64,000 nt of DNA from NCBI RefSeq assembly GCF_003285005.1, contig NZ_QMFA01000028.1, forward strand, positions 25,625 through 89,624, written 5' to 3'. Positions 32,476-40,904 of this stretch are shown here, in pieces; the first letter of the stretch is position 1, and every line of letters begins with the position of its first letter. The DNA is from Paenibacillus sp. YN15. GTDB taxonomy: Bacteria; Bacillota; Bacilli; Paenibacillales; NBRC-103111. The translations under genes and the position numbers were made by a program. The notes under the pieces are model-generated. The model was not told the DNA's origin and did no database searches. It saw only the letters and a program-made list of their open reading frames with translations.

Positions 32476-35174
32476 CATTCACCGAAGAGCGGGTGCTGAA
32501 CGGCGATCATTGGACGTTCCGGCCGATTGCGATGGATTATTTCGGCTATGAGCTGGATCATCCGGACCGCTGGAAAGCGCCCAGTCAGGACCATACGTTT
32601 ATTCGCCGCGCCCTCGAACGCCCGGGCAACGACTGGACCAGCGAGACGCCCGTTCGTGTGCCGATGTCCTGGACCTCGTGCAGCTCGGACCCGCTGTCGG
32701 AGGACGCAACCGGCGATTTTGACTTCCCCTACTTCTGGCAATATGTACACAAAGGGGAATATGCCACAACCTTCGACATCCCGGAAAGCTTTGGCGGCAA
32801 ACGGATCAAGCTGCAATTTATGAGCGTCAATTTCAAATGCTGGGTTTATGTCAATGGTACGCTGGCCGTAAGCGATCCCGCCTGCCCGGCATACACGCAT
32901 CTGAATAAACATCCGTTTGAGGTGGACATTACCGGACTGGTGCAGACGCCTTCGACCGCCAACCGTCTGACTGTCGTTGTGCAGGACTTTACGGCGGCCT
33001 TCGCCGGCTGCTTCCCTAACGAAGACAAGCCTGACACGCCGGAGGACGGCACCTTCTATCCGCTTGGCGACCGTTCGGAATATTACAACAAGGATCGCGG
33101 CTGGCGCAATCTCGATACCGGCCTGATTGATGATGTGATCCTGAAGGCCGTGCCCCGCCTGCATGTTCAGGATGCTTATGTGGTCACCTCCGTCTCGGAG
33201 GGCGACATTCGCGCCCAAGTCACTGTACGCAATGAGGATGGCGGCGACCGCAGCTTCCGCATTCAGGCCAACGTCCATGAACACCTCGGCGGCAGGCACA
33301 GTCTAAGCTTCGAGCCGACGGCCGAAATAACCGTGCCGGCAGGCCAAAGCGTTACGGTCGAGCTTCATCAGCGTTGGGATGATCCAACGTTATGGTGGCC
33401 CCATCGGCCGTTCCTGTATGATTTGCGGCTGGAGCTTGCCCAGGACGAGGGTGTTGTGGCCAGTTCTATAACCCGCTTCGGCTTCAGGCAGGTGGAGGTG
33501 GTCAAAAGCGAAGACGACGATGCCCGGGGCATTTACCTGAACGGCAGGCGCGTCCGCCTGTTCGGGGAATCGGTGGAGCCGACCCGCAAGGACGGTTATA
33601 CGGAGGGGGTTGGCACCAGCGGGCTTTATTTGTACAACGCCCAATATTGGACCCATCTGATCCGCACGGCCAAAGCGATGAACATCACGGTGCTGCGCAC
33701 GCATCGGGGCATGTGGGTGAAGCGGCTGTTCGAGATTGCCGATGAGGAAGGCATGCTGATGATCGCCGAAAGCACCATCAATAACGGCAATCATAACGGC
33801 GCAATCGGCACAATGGACAGCCAGCGCACCGCAATCCGCGACATGATCGTGACGCTGCGGAATCACCCTTCCATTATTATCTGGTCGCTGGCCAACGAAT
33901 CGGGCTACAATGAACAATGGGCCGATGAAGCCCGCTTGCATGACCGAAGCCGCCTGCTGGTGGTCACCCAGGCCAAGCCGCGTTATCCATCGGCTTCCAT
34001 GGCCGCAGCCGGCGTCTCGTACGCCTTTGGGCTGAACGGCTATTCGCCGGACATTTACGAGCGGCACAACCGGGACTGGAAGCCGCAGCCGGTATATGTG
34101 TACGAAGACAATGCCTGCTACGATCAGCCAACGGACCAAGAGCGCGCCGGCGCGGTGCTGCAGGCTATGACTATTTTCCGCGGACACCGCACCACCGGTT
34201 ATGAAATCATCTGCACCTACTACTCCTTCCAGAAGGCGTTTGGCCAGGGAAGCGATCCGGCGGCGAAACGGCTGGCCATACGGTGGAGCGCCGATGAAAC
34301 GGGCAACAGGGGCTATTATCCCGACTTTGCGGTGATGCCGCTGCATGATCCGTGGACCAATCGCCACCGTCCAGTGGTGCTGAATCCGATAGAAGGGTTC
34401 GCCGATTCGCCGGTGGACTATTGGACGCGCAGCTTCTCACCGGTGGCCGTATTCGATTACGACTACGACAAGCGTCTGTCCGTGCAGGCTTCCGCCAAAC
34501 CGTATGTCGGCCTGTTCGCAGCCGAACGCACCGTTGCCGTACACAACGACGACTGGCTGGACGACTCCACCCTGGTTACGGTGCGGTATACGGCGGTTTG
34601 CCCGGACAGCGGCGAGACGCTGGATGAAGGTTCGTTTACGCTGGATGTGCCGCTTGGCGGAACCCGGCGGCATACGTATACGCTGCGTGTGGACGGCAGC
34701 CGCAGATTGCGCATCGACTATGCCGCCCTGAAGGCGGACGCCGTCCGCTTCCGGGAAACGATCTATCTCGGTCCCCCGTCGGAAACCTGCGGCGGCACGT
34801 ATATGTCCGCGCCGGGCGGGGATGAGATCACCCTCGATCTTGCCGCCCCGGAGGGTTGCGCATACGATGCGCACGCCGTGCAATTCAATCCGTGGATCGG
34901 CCGCAGCGGCGATTACAACGTATATGTTCGCGTCTCGGAGCGGGCCATCCGCGCTGCGGAAGCAACCGGCGGTTTATGCAAAATCGAGGTGCAGCACGAT
35001 ACCGTCAACACAACGGCTGCGCTCCGGCTTGCGGAGGGCGTATGGCTGCCGGTGTCGCAGCACCCGCTTCACATGAACGCCGGGCGCTTCGAGAACAATA
35101 TCAAGCTGTACATGGCCCCCGACCAGCTGGCCGGTTCCGATATTGCGGTAAAACTGGCATACGCGGGGGATTGA
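32472..35174 (+). CDS. Glycoside hydrolase family 2 protein
   Basis: 900 residues from the ATG that overlaps the upstream stop by 4 bp. An N-terminal sugar-binding jelly roll (about 1-190), an Ig-like domain and a TIM barrel (about 345-600) follow the family 2 order. The acid/base Glu is E476 in IIIWSLANESGYN. A later VYVYEDN holds E545, a candidate nucleophile, although the surrounding sequence differs from classical beta-galactosidases. About 300 residues of beta domains follow the barrel. No signal peptide, so it would act on imported glycosides. The specific linkage cannot be told from sequence; beta-galactosidase, glucuronidase and mannosidase are all family 2 activities. Confidence 0.9.
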   Translation: MTFTEERVLNGDHWTFRPIAMDYFGYELDHPDRWKAPSQDHTFIRRALERPGNDWTSETPVRVPMSWTSCSSDPLSEDATGDFDFPYFWQYVHKGEYATTFDIPESFGGKRIKLQFMSVNFKCWVYVNGTLAVSDPACPAYTHLNKHPFEVDITGLVQTPSTANRLTVVVQDFTAAFAGCFPNEDKPDTPEDGTFYPLGDRSEYYNKDRGWRNLDTGLIDDVILKAVPRLHVQDAYVVTSVSEGDIRAQVTVRNEDGGDRSFRIQANVHEHLGGRHSLSFEPTAEITVPAGQSVTVELHQRWDDPTLWWPHRPFLYDLRLELAQDEGVVASSITRFGFRQVEVVKSEDDDARGIYLNGRRVRLFGESVEPTRKDGYTEGVGTSGLYLYNAQYWTHLIRTAKAMNITVLRTHRGMWVKRLFEIADEEGMLMIAESTINNGNHNGAIGTMDSQRTAIRDMIVTLRNHPSIIIWSLANESGYNEQWADEARLHDRSRLLVVTQAKPRYPSASMAAAGVSYAFGLNGYSPDIYERHNRDWKPQPVYVYEDNACYDQPTDQERAGAVLQAMTIFRGHRTTGYEIICTYYSFQKAFGQGSDPAAKRLAIRWSADETGNRGYYPDFAVMPLHDPWTNRHRPVVLNPIEGFADSPVDYWTRSFSPVAVFDYDYDKRLSVQASAKPYVGLFAAERTVAVHNDDWLDDSTLVTVRYTAVCPDSGETLDEGSFTLDVPLGGTRRHTYTLRVDGSRRLRIDYAALKADAVRFRETIYLGPPSETCGGTYMSAPGGDEITLDLAAPEGCAYDAHAVQFNPWIGRSGDYNVYVRVSERAIRAAEATGGLCKIEVQHDTVNTTAALRLAEGVWLPVSQHPLHMNAGRFENNIKLYMAPDQLAGSDIAVKLAYAGD

Positions 35175-35183
35175 ACTTAAAAC

Positions 35184-35222
35184 GGCACTGCTTCCGACAA
35201 ACGGGGGGCGGTGCCTTTTTTT
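35184..35222 (+). terminator. Rho-independent terminator
   Basis: GGCACTGC pairs with GCGGTGCC around a 16-nt loop and is followed by seven T. It ends the FAD oxidoreductase/glycoside hydrolase operon. Confidence 0.85.
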
Positions 35223-35377
35223 GTACCCGGAGCGACCTCTATAGCCGCGATGCCCACTTTCCAGCGGACATTCGGGAAGGTTTTGTCCTTCTGACGCACA
35301 CAAAACCTGGATACGAAAACCCGGTTTCTGCGACCCCTCTACCTTGGCCTGATGCGATTGCCCTGCGGGAAGCGGCT

Positions 35378-35431
35378 CGGCTTCTTGACAAACATAGGTT
35401 GTCGAAGGATGCCGATAGGCGTTTATCCTCG
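35378..35431. repeat. Dispersed repeat, diverged copy 2
   Basis: GGCTTCTTGACAAA followed by GCCGATAGGCGTTTATCCTC matches the later part of 49432-49473 (CTTCTTGATAAA, GCCGATAGGCGTTTGTCCTC) with a 14-bp insertion between the blocks. Within the non-coding 35223-35985 stretch. Confidence 0.6.
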
Positions 35432-35441
35432 CCACAGTTGG

Positions 35442-35621
35442 GCGGACAGAGAATCCGTTATTTTCCGAATGTGATCCGTTTTCAGATTTACACGGACAGA
35501 CGTTCCGTTATTTTGCTCCAGAAGGCATGGAATCCCCCGATTTTTCAGATTTAACGGATCGTGAGTCCGCGGGGGAGAAAAAAGGGCGGATTTTAGCGAA
35601 ATAACGGAACCAGAGTCCGCG
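35442..35621. repeat. Four-half-site palindromic intergenic repeat, locus B (type I)
   Basis: Forward half-sites GGACAGAGAATCCGTTATTT (from 35444) and GGACAGACGTTCCGTTATTT (from 35494); reverse half-sites end near 35570 and 35620 (AACGGATCGTGAGTCCGC and AACGGAACCAGAGTCCGC). Spacings 50, about 57 and about 51 bp, as in loci A and C. An extra TGATCCGTTTT occurs between the first two. Confidence 0.8.
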
Positions 35622-35624
35622 AAA

Positions 35625-35672
35625 CTCAAACGCCAAATCTCAAACGCCAAACTCAATCGCCAAACTCAAACG
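35625..35672. repeat. Short tandem repeat, about 3.6 copies of a 13-14-bp unit
   Basis: Units CTCAAACGCCAAAT, CTCAAACGCCAAA, CTCAATCGCCAAA and CTCAAACG follow one another directly after palindromic locus B. No coding potential. Confidence 0.75.
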
Positions 35673-35886
35673 TCTTGATAGACGCGCAGCTCCGAAGGAC
35701 GCCCAGGCGTTTTACTCAGTTTGGGTTCGGTGTTGCAATTTTGAAACTTTTCTCACAATTGCGTCGTATAATATCCATATCAGCCTTTAGCAAAAATAGA
35801 AATAAAATGGTTTTAATGGATTTGTTTGTGAAGAGCCAATCGATGTACGTGACGAAGAAGCTTTTTTTCAAAAGGAAAGCCCGATC

Positions 35887-35962
35887 TATGCTTACGATGT
35901 CAGTTTTCGCTGACGCGAAAATCAGCTTATGCTTACGATGCCAGTTTTCGCTGACGCGAAAA
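35887..35962. repeat. Tandem duplication of a hairpin unit upstream of the NfeD-like gene
   Basis: A 35-bp block starting TATGCTTACGATG occurs at 35887-35921 and again at 35928-35962, 41 bp apart. Each copy holds GTTTTCGC, TGAC, GCGAAAAC-type arms that form an 8-bp hairpin. The second copy ends about 10 bp before the AGGAGG of the NfeD-like gene, so the two hairpins would form part of its mRNA leader. Confidence 0.75.
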
Positions 35963-35985
35963 CTTTCAGGAGGTGCCGACACAAC

Positions 35986-36510
35986 ATGGAGCAGCTGTTT
36001 TGGGGATGTCTTGCCTTCGGTGTGCTGTTTACGCTGGTTACGGTGGTGCTTGGAGATCTGGTCAGCTCCGCTCTGGACGGAGCCTTGGATTTTCTTTCGC
36101 TGGATTTTCTCAATCCTACGGTGCTGGCGGTGGGGATTACCGTCTTCGGCGGAACCGGCATTATGCTGATGCGCTACACGGCGTTCCCAATGCTTCTGGC
36201 GGCGGTTGGCGCTGTGGCGATTGCGGCGGTTATTGCATTCCTGGTAGGACGGTATTATGTGTTGCCCATGAAAAATACGGAAAACTCCACCGCCTACAGC
36301 ATGAAGGGACTCGCCGGCAAGCTGGGCGAGGTCATTACCTCCATCCCCGCAGGAGGCTGCGGCGAGGTGCTGGTGAAGGTGGGGGCGGGCAATTCCAACC
36401 ATATTGCCGAAAGCTTTGACGGAAGCGCCATTCAGGCGGGGAACCGGGTCGTGGTGGTGGATGTGCGCGACGGCGTGCTGTTTGTGTCCCGCTTTGAAAA
36501 TAACCTTTAA
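35986..36510 (+). CDS. NfeD-like membrane protein (YuaF type)
   Basis: 174 residues; ATG 35986 lies about 10 nt after AGGAGG, while the open frame upstream runs through the duplicated hairpins and is not credible. Three or so N-terminal hydrophobic helices (LFWGCLAFGVLFTLVTVV and later) are followed by a soluble C-terminal beta-barrel domain of OB type (residues about 100-174). It is encoded 15 bp before a flotillin gene. In B. subtilis YuaF and YuaG (FloT) form the same pair and work together in membrane microdomain organisation and stress at the cell envelope. Confidence 0.88.
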   Translation: MEQLFWGCLAFGVLFTLVTVVLGDLVSSALDGALDFLSLDFLNPTVLAVGITVFGGTGIMLMRYTAFPMLLAAVGAVAIAAVIAFLVGRYYVLPMKNTENSTAYSMKGLAGKLGEVITSIPAGGCGEVLVKVGAGNSNHIAESFDGSAIQAGNRVVVVDVRDGVLFVSRFENNL

Positions 36511-36525
36511 AAAGGAGATTGAGGT

Positions 36526-38037
36526 ATGCCGGAATTTTTGATCATTCCCGCGATTGTAGTAGGTGTCATTGTGGTGCTGGGGTTGGCTTTTATGGCCCGG
36601 TACAAAACAGTGGGACCGGATGAGGCAATGATTGTGACAGGTTCGTTTCTGGGCACCAAGAATGTGGATACCGATGACGGCTCCGGCCGCAAAATCAAAA
36701 TTGTAAGAGGCGGCGGCGCATTTATCTGGCCAATTTTCCAAGCGTCCCAGTTCCTGTCGCTGTTGTCCCACAAGCTGGATGTATCCACCCCCGAGGTGTA
36801 TACGGAGCAAGGGGTGCCGGTTATCGCCGACGGCGTTGCCATTATCAAGATCGGCGGCTCTGTGGAGGATGTGGCTACAGCGGCGGAGCAGTTTATGGGC
36901 AAGCCCATCGAAGCCTTGAAGGGTGAAGCGCAGGAGGTGCTGGAGGGCCATCTGCGGGCTATCTTGGGCTCCATGACCGTGGAGGAGGTTTACCGGAACC
37001 GGGACCGTTTTGCTCAAGAGGTGCAGGGGGTAGCGGCCAAGGATCTGAAAAAGATGGGACTGCAGATTGTCTCCTTCACCATCAAGGATGTCCGCGACAA
37101 GCAGGGATATCTGGATGCCCTGGGTAAACCCCGGATCGCCGCGGTAAAGCGGGATGCCGAGATTGCCGAAGCCGATGCCGTCCGGGACGCCCGGATTCAG
37201 AAGGCCAAAGCCGAGGAAGAAGGCAAGAAGGCGGAGCTCCTGCGCGACACCAACATCGCCGAGGCGGAGAAGGAGCGGGAGCTGAAGGTGGCCGCCTTTA
37301 AGAAGGATCAGGATACGGCCAAGGCGGAGGCGGACCAGGCCTACTTCATCCAGGAGGCCAAGGCCAAGCAGATCGCCGTGGAAGAGCAGATGAAGGTTGA
37401 GCTGGTGCGCAAGGAGCGGGAAATCGACCTGCAGCAAAAGGAAATTCTCGTCCGCGAGAAGCAATATGATGCAGAAGTGAAAAAGAAGGCCGATGCCGAC
37501 CGTTATTCGGTGGAGCAGGCGGCAGAGGCGGACAAAGCGAAGCGGATGCGCGAGGCGGATGCCCTCCAGTACCGGATCGAGGCGGAAGCCAAGGCCAACG
37601 CCGAGCAGAAACGCCTGGACGGCCTCGCCATTGCCGAAGCGGAGCGGGCCAAGGGTACTGCCGAGGCGGAGGTTATCCGTCTGCGGGGTCTCGCCGAGGC
37701 GGAGGCCAAGGAGAAGCTGGCGGAAGCGTTCCAGAAGTTCGGCGAGGCCGCCGTGCTGGACATTGTAGTGAAGATGCTGCCGGAGCTGGCAGGCAAGGTA
37801 GCCGACCCGATCCGCTCCATCGACCAATTGACCGTCGTGGATACAGGCAAAGGGGAAGGCGCCGCCCGGGTCAGCAATTATGTGACCGAGCTGATGGCCA
37901 CCGCCCCCAAAATGCTGAAGGATGTGTCGGGGCTTGATCTGAACCAACTGATTCAGGGGCTCACGGACAAACGCGGAACACAAGGAAACGCCAAACCCGT
38001 CGTCCCGGTTCAGGAAGCTCCCGCCGCCGGGGAATAA
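36526..38037 (+). CDS. floT: Flotillin family protein
   Basis: 503 residues, close to B. subtilis FloT (YuaG, about 509). A short N-terminal hydrophobic stretch (IIPAIVVGVIVVLGLAFMA) is followed by the SPFH/band 7 domain (about 30-200) and a long charged coiled-coil region with repeated Glu-Ala motifs (about 200-400), then a C-terminal domain (MLPELAGKVADPIRSIDQL). Flotillins form oligomers that organise membrane microdomains. AAGGAG precedes the ATG and the NfeD-like gene ends 15 bp before it, so both are in one operon. Confidence 0.95.
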   Translation: MPEFLIIPAIVVGVIVVLGLAFMARYKTVGPDEAMIVTGSFLGTKNVDTDDGSGRKIKIVRGGGAFIWPIFQASQFLSLLSHKLDVSTPEVYTEQGVPVIADGVAIIKIGGSVEDVATAAEQFMGKPIEALKGEAQEVLEGHLRAILGSMTVEEVYRNRDRFAQEVQGVAAKDLKKMGLQIVSFTIKDVRDKQGYLDALGKPRIAAVKRDAEIAEADAVRDARIQKAKAEEEGKKAELLRDTNIAEAEKERELKVAAFKKDQDTAKAEADQAYFIQEAKAKQIAVEEQMKVELVRKEREIDLQQKEILVREKQYDAEVKKKADADRYSVEQAAEADKAKRMREADALQYRIEAEAKANAEQKRLDGLAIAEAERAKGTAEAEVIRLRGLAEAEAKEKLAEAFQKFGEAAVLDIVVKMLPELAGKVADPIRSIDQLTVVDTGKGEGAARVSNYVTELMATAPKMLKDVSGLDLNQLIQGLTDKRGTQGNAKPVVPVQEAPAAGE

Positions 38038-38061
38038 CAGAACAAGCTGCTTAAAGAAGCG

Positions 38062-38116
38062 TTCCGCCGGTTTTCATCTCCCCAGGGGACGGAGGCCGGA
38101 GGGGCGCTTTTATGCG
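38062..38116 (+). terminator. Possible terminator after the flotillin gene
   Basis: GCGTTCCGCCGG can pair imperfectly with CCGGAGGGGCGC and is followed by TTTTA. The stem has mismatches, so this is a moderate call. The rest of 38038-38287 shows no gene. Confidence 0.5.
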
Positions 38117-38287
38117 TTGGCTCCCAGACCGGGGGTACATGAAATATCTGCCGCGGGGGAAAACCAAGGAACAAAGGATAATTTAGCTGCACTTAAAAAT
38201 GCCGTATCCAGCACAAGCATTTTCAGGTATGATAGGGGCAGAAAGACATAATTCTACAAAATTCTGCCTAAAAAAGGGACTATAGCC

Positions 38288-40147
38288 ATGAAAAAAGGGC
38301 AACCACTCCTATTGCTTCTTGCCAGCCTTATCGTATTATCCGTATTCGCTCCATTAGCCATACAGCCTAAAGACGACAACCAGCCTCCCGTTTCCCGGCA
38401 GTCTGAAGCCCGGGGTTCCGCCCGTGGTCTGACGGAGTGGGAATATGCCTGGAGTGAATATAATCCATCCGCCAAGGAAAGCATTCCGCAAAACGGCAGC
38501 TGGCAAAAAGCCGAACGCCTGATCAATCCTCCCGGCCGGGAGGGCCGGAAGCTTCTTTGGATGCGGACGCAGCTTCCCCGGGACGATGGATACGACCCTA
38601 CCCTGCTGGTGCAAGCCAGCCAGCTCTTCGAGGTTTATCTGGAGGGGGAGCTGCTGTTTCGCCATGGCCAAATGGAGGGAGCCCATCCCCGTTACATCGG
38701 CACTCCTCCACGCATGATCGCTTTGCCGGACGATGCCCAGGGCAAGCTGCTGTCCGTCCGGATTTTTTCCGCCGGCAAGGATATCGGGCTCCTGCAGGCG
38801 CCGCTTCTGGCCTCCGAGTCGGACTTGACCCTGTACTTCATCAAAAGACAGGGCGTCCGGTTTATATTGGGCTGCTTTTATCTCATGATCGGCCTGATCT
38901 CCTGTCTCGCAGGCCTGCGGATACGCCAGAGCTATCTGTTTTCCTTCGCCGGATTTGCCGGCGCGTTTGGGCTGTACACCTTATCCAGGACCATGCTGGT
39001 GCTTTCCCTGGCGGACCTTCCCGAATTCTGGATGACCTTTGAGCTGGCCTTTCTTGTTCTGTCCGTGGCCGCGGTGCTGGCCTTCACGGAGCAGCTGTTT
39101 CCGGAATCGGCCGGCACCAGGCTCCGCTTAAGCCGGCTCCATCTCTTCGCCGGTACTGTCGGACTTCCTTTTGTGGCGTTCCATGCGGCAAGGGGAGAGA
39201 TATTTCTGCTGTTTTATCAGATTCTGCTGTTGGTGAGCATCCTCATTACGGTGGTCCGCATCGGCCGCATTGCCTGGAGGAAGAAGGACAGGGATGCCAG
39301 CCAGGTGCTGGCGGGGCTGGCCGTATTCTGCGCCTTCAGCGCAGGGGATATTATCAGGCAGATGCTGATGCTGGACAACCCCTTTCCCGAGTTTTCCTAT
39401 TGGGGCGGCCTTGTCTTTTTGGCCAGTCTGGTTGTGGTGATTCTGCGGAGAATCCACAGCATCCTGTTCCAGCTGTCCAACACGGAGAAGCTGTCCGTCG
39501 CCGGTCAAATGGCCGCGGGGGTGGTGCATGAAATCCGCAACCCGGTAACGGTGATTTCCGGCTACCTCCAGTTGATGAAGAAGGGAACTCAGATCAATCA
39601 TGCCCCGATGATCGATCTCATGCTGGGGGAGGTAAACCGGATCAATTTGCTGGTGAATGAGTTTTTGTTCCTGGCGCGTCCATCCGATCCCAAGTTTGCC
39701 ATGAAGTCCATCTGCGGCATTATCAGCGATAACTTGAGCTTGTTTGAAGCCCAGGCTACCGGAGCCGGAGTGGAGCTGGAGTTCCGCTGCCCGCCCAATC
39801 TGCCTCTGATTTCCTGCGACGAGAACCAAATCAAGCAGGTGCTGGTCAATGTGATCAAAAACGGCCTGGAAGCCATGCCCGACGGAGGCAAGCTGACGGT
39901 GGAGGTGAAGAGCGCGGCGCCTTATGTCCGCATCCTGATTACCGATACGGGCTGCGGGATCGACAGCCAGGATTTGAAGATGATCGGCGAGCCCTTTTTT
40001 ACCACCAAGGAAAGCGGCAACGGGCTGGGCATTATGATCTGCCGCCGGATTGTGGACAATCATAAGGGAGTTTTCCGGATTAACAGCAAGCCGGGCCAAG
40101 GGACCGCCGTGGAAATTATTCTTCCCTTCGATCCTCAAACCACTTGA
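38288..40147 (+). CDS. Orphan sensor histidine kinase with 7TMR-DISM-type membrane domain
   Basis: 619 residues. A signal-like first helix is followed by an extracellular beta domain (about 75-190: LLWMRTQLP, FEVYLEGELLF, KLLSVRIFSAG), seven helices (about 200-400) as in 7TMR-DISM receptors, then HisKA with GVVHEIRNPVTVISGY (His414) and HATPase_c with NVIKNGLEAMPDGG, DTGCGID and GNGLGIMICRRIV. The H-box resembles that of the phosphorelay kinases KinA-E of sporulating Bacillota. No response regulator is adjacent; the following gene is a TetR regulator on its own promoter. It could feed the sporulation phosphorelay, but that is inference. Confidence 0.9.
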   Translation: MKKGQPLLLLLASLIVLSVFAPLAIQPKDDNQPPVSRQSEARGSARGLTEWEYAWSEYNPSAKESIPQNGSWQKAERLINPPGREGRKLLWMRTQLPRDDGYDPTLLVQASQLFEVYLEGELLFRHGQMEGAHPRYIGTPPRMIALPDDAQGKLLSVRIFSAGKDIGLLQAPLLASESDLTLYFIKRQGVRFILGCFYLMIGLISCLAGLRIRQSYLFSFAGFAGAFGLYTLSRTMLVLSLADLPEFWMTFELAFLVLSVAAVLAFTEQLFPESAGTRLRLSRLHLFAGTVGLPFVAFHAARGEIFLLFYQILLLVSILITVVRIGRIAWRKKDRDASQVLAGLAVFCAFSAGDIIRQMLMLDNPFPEFSYWGGLVFLASLVVVILRRIHSILFQLSNTEKLSVAGQMAAGVVHEIRNPVTVISGYLQLMKKGTQINHAPMIDLMLGEVNRINLLVNEFLFLARPSDPKFAMKSICGIISDNLSLFEAQATGAGVELEFRCPPNLPLISCDENQIKQVLVNVIKNGLEAMPDGGKLTVEVKSAAPYVRILITDTGCGIDSQDLKMIGEPFFTTKESGNGLGIMICRRIVDNHKGVFRINSKPGQGTAVEIILPFDPQTT

Positions 40148-40208
40148 TTTCCCCGGGCAAGGTGCATATAATGAAAATGACCAATTGACCATATTTCACT
40201 TTTAGTCA
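40144..40208 (+). promoter_or_regulatory. Promoter of the TetR (YhgD-like) gene with operator-like half-site
   Basis: TTGATT (40144-40149), 17 bp, TATAAT (40167-40172); the -35 box overlaps the kinase stop codon. Just after it lies TGACCAATT (40178-40186), identical to one arm of the palindrome at 40836-40858, and GTCA at the far end (40205-40208). The TetR protein probably represses its own gene here. Confidence 0.7.
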
Positions 40209-40235
40209 TTTTTTTGAAAGGAGGAGAGAAGCGCA

Positions 40236-40811
40236 ATGGCGGCTGACCGCAAGAAGTGGATTCTTGAGGCTGCGTCCAAATCCTTCGCCCTGTTCGGCTA
40301 CAAGGCTACGACAATGGAGCAGGTGGCGAAGATCGCGGGGGTCGGCAAGGGCACCATTTATACCTTTTTTTCTACAAAAGAAGAGCTGTTCGACGCCATT
40401 ATGATGGATGTTATTCAGGAGATGAAGCGGATCGCGGATAAGGTGATCCAGGAAGAGCGAACCTTCATCAAGAAGCTGGAGCGGGTGCTGGAGGAGTTCT
40501 ACCGGTTCCGCAGCAACCATGAGCTGTTGATCCGGCTGTCCCACGAAATCAGCGAGATGGGCACCGCCAAGGCCCAGGAAGGAATGAAGTCCCTGGAGGG
40601 AGCCATTCTCGGGTTTCTGGAGAAGAATGTCAGAACCGCTATGGAGCAGGGAGAGATCAGGCCTTGCGATCCGCAGGTCGCGGCATTTGTCATCCTGAAG
40701 ATGTATGTGTCCTTTGTGCATGATTGGGACCGGACCCATGGCCCGTTGACCAAGGAGCAGATTTCGGAGTTTTTTCATGTGTACCTGTTTGAAGGATTGG
40801 CCGTCCGTTAA
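40236..40811 (+). CDS. TetR/AcrR-family regulator, YhgD-like
   Basis: 191 residues; AAAGGAGGAGAG precedes the ATG. The helix-turn-helix is at residues 25-47 (MEQVAKIAGVGKGTIYTFFS, then TKEELFDAIM), typical of TetR. The C-terminal ligand domain is helical. The next gene is a YhgE-family protein, which repeats the yhgD-yhgE order of B. subtilis. Operator-like sequences flank the gene on both sides (40178 and 40836), so it likely controls both itself and the YhgE-like gene in response to an unknown ligand. Confidence 0.9.
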   Translation: MAADRKKWILEAASKSFALFGYKATTMEQVAKIAGVGKGTIYTFFSTKEELFDAIMMDVIQEMKRIADKVIQEERTFIKKLERVLEEFYRFRSNHELLIRLSHEISEMGTAKAQEGMKSLEGAILGFLEKNVRTAMEQGEIRPCDPQVAAFVILKMYVSFVHDWDRTHGPLTKEQISEFFHVYLFEGLAVR

Positions 40812-40835
40812 ACGGCTTTATTTTTCAAACAAAAT

Positions 40836-40870
40836 TGACTAATTGAACAAATTGGTCATTCATATATATT
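40836..40870 (+). promoter_or_regulatory. Operator palindrome and promoter of the YhgE-like gene
   Basis: TGACTAATT (40836-40844), GAACA, AATTGGTCA (40850-40858) is an inverted repeat with one mismatch. TTGAAC (40843-40848) and TATATT (40865-40870), 16 bp apart, can be the promoter, so the operator covers the -35 box. A half-site of the same sequence lies in front of the TetR gene. Confidence 0.75.
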
Positions 40871-40904
40871 TCCTAAAAAGAGAGTTTTAAGAGGAGTGAA
40901 CCAT

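Noticed and set aside
34856..35554. Open frame of about 230 codons overlapping the 3' end of the glycoside hydrolase and the repeats behind it
   Set aside because: It is out of frame with the real gene, crosses a terminator and the palindromic element, and has an Arg/Cys-rich composition.
35716..37983. Open frame of about 750 codons on the minus strand opposite the NfeD and flotillin genes
   Set aside because: The Leu/His-rich translation mirrors the Glu/Ala/Lys coiled coil of flotillin; it also runs through non-coding repeats.
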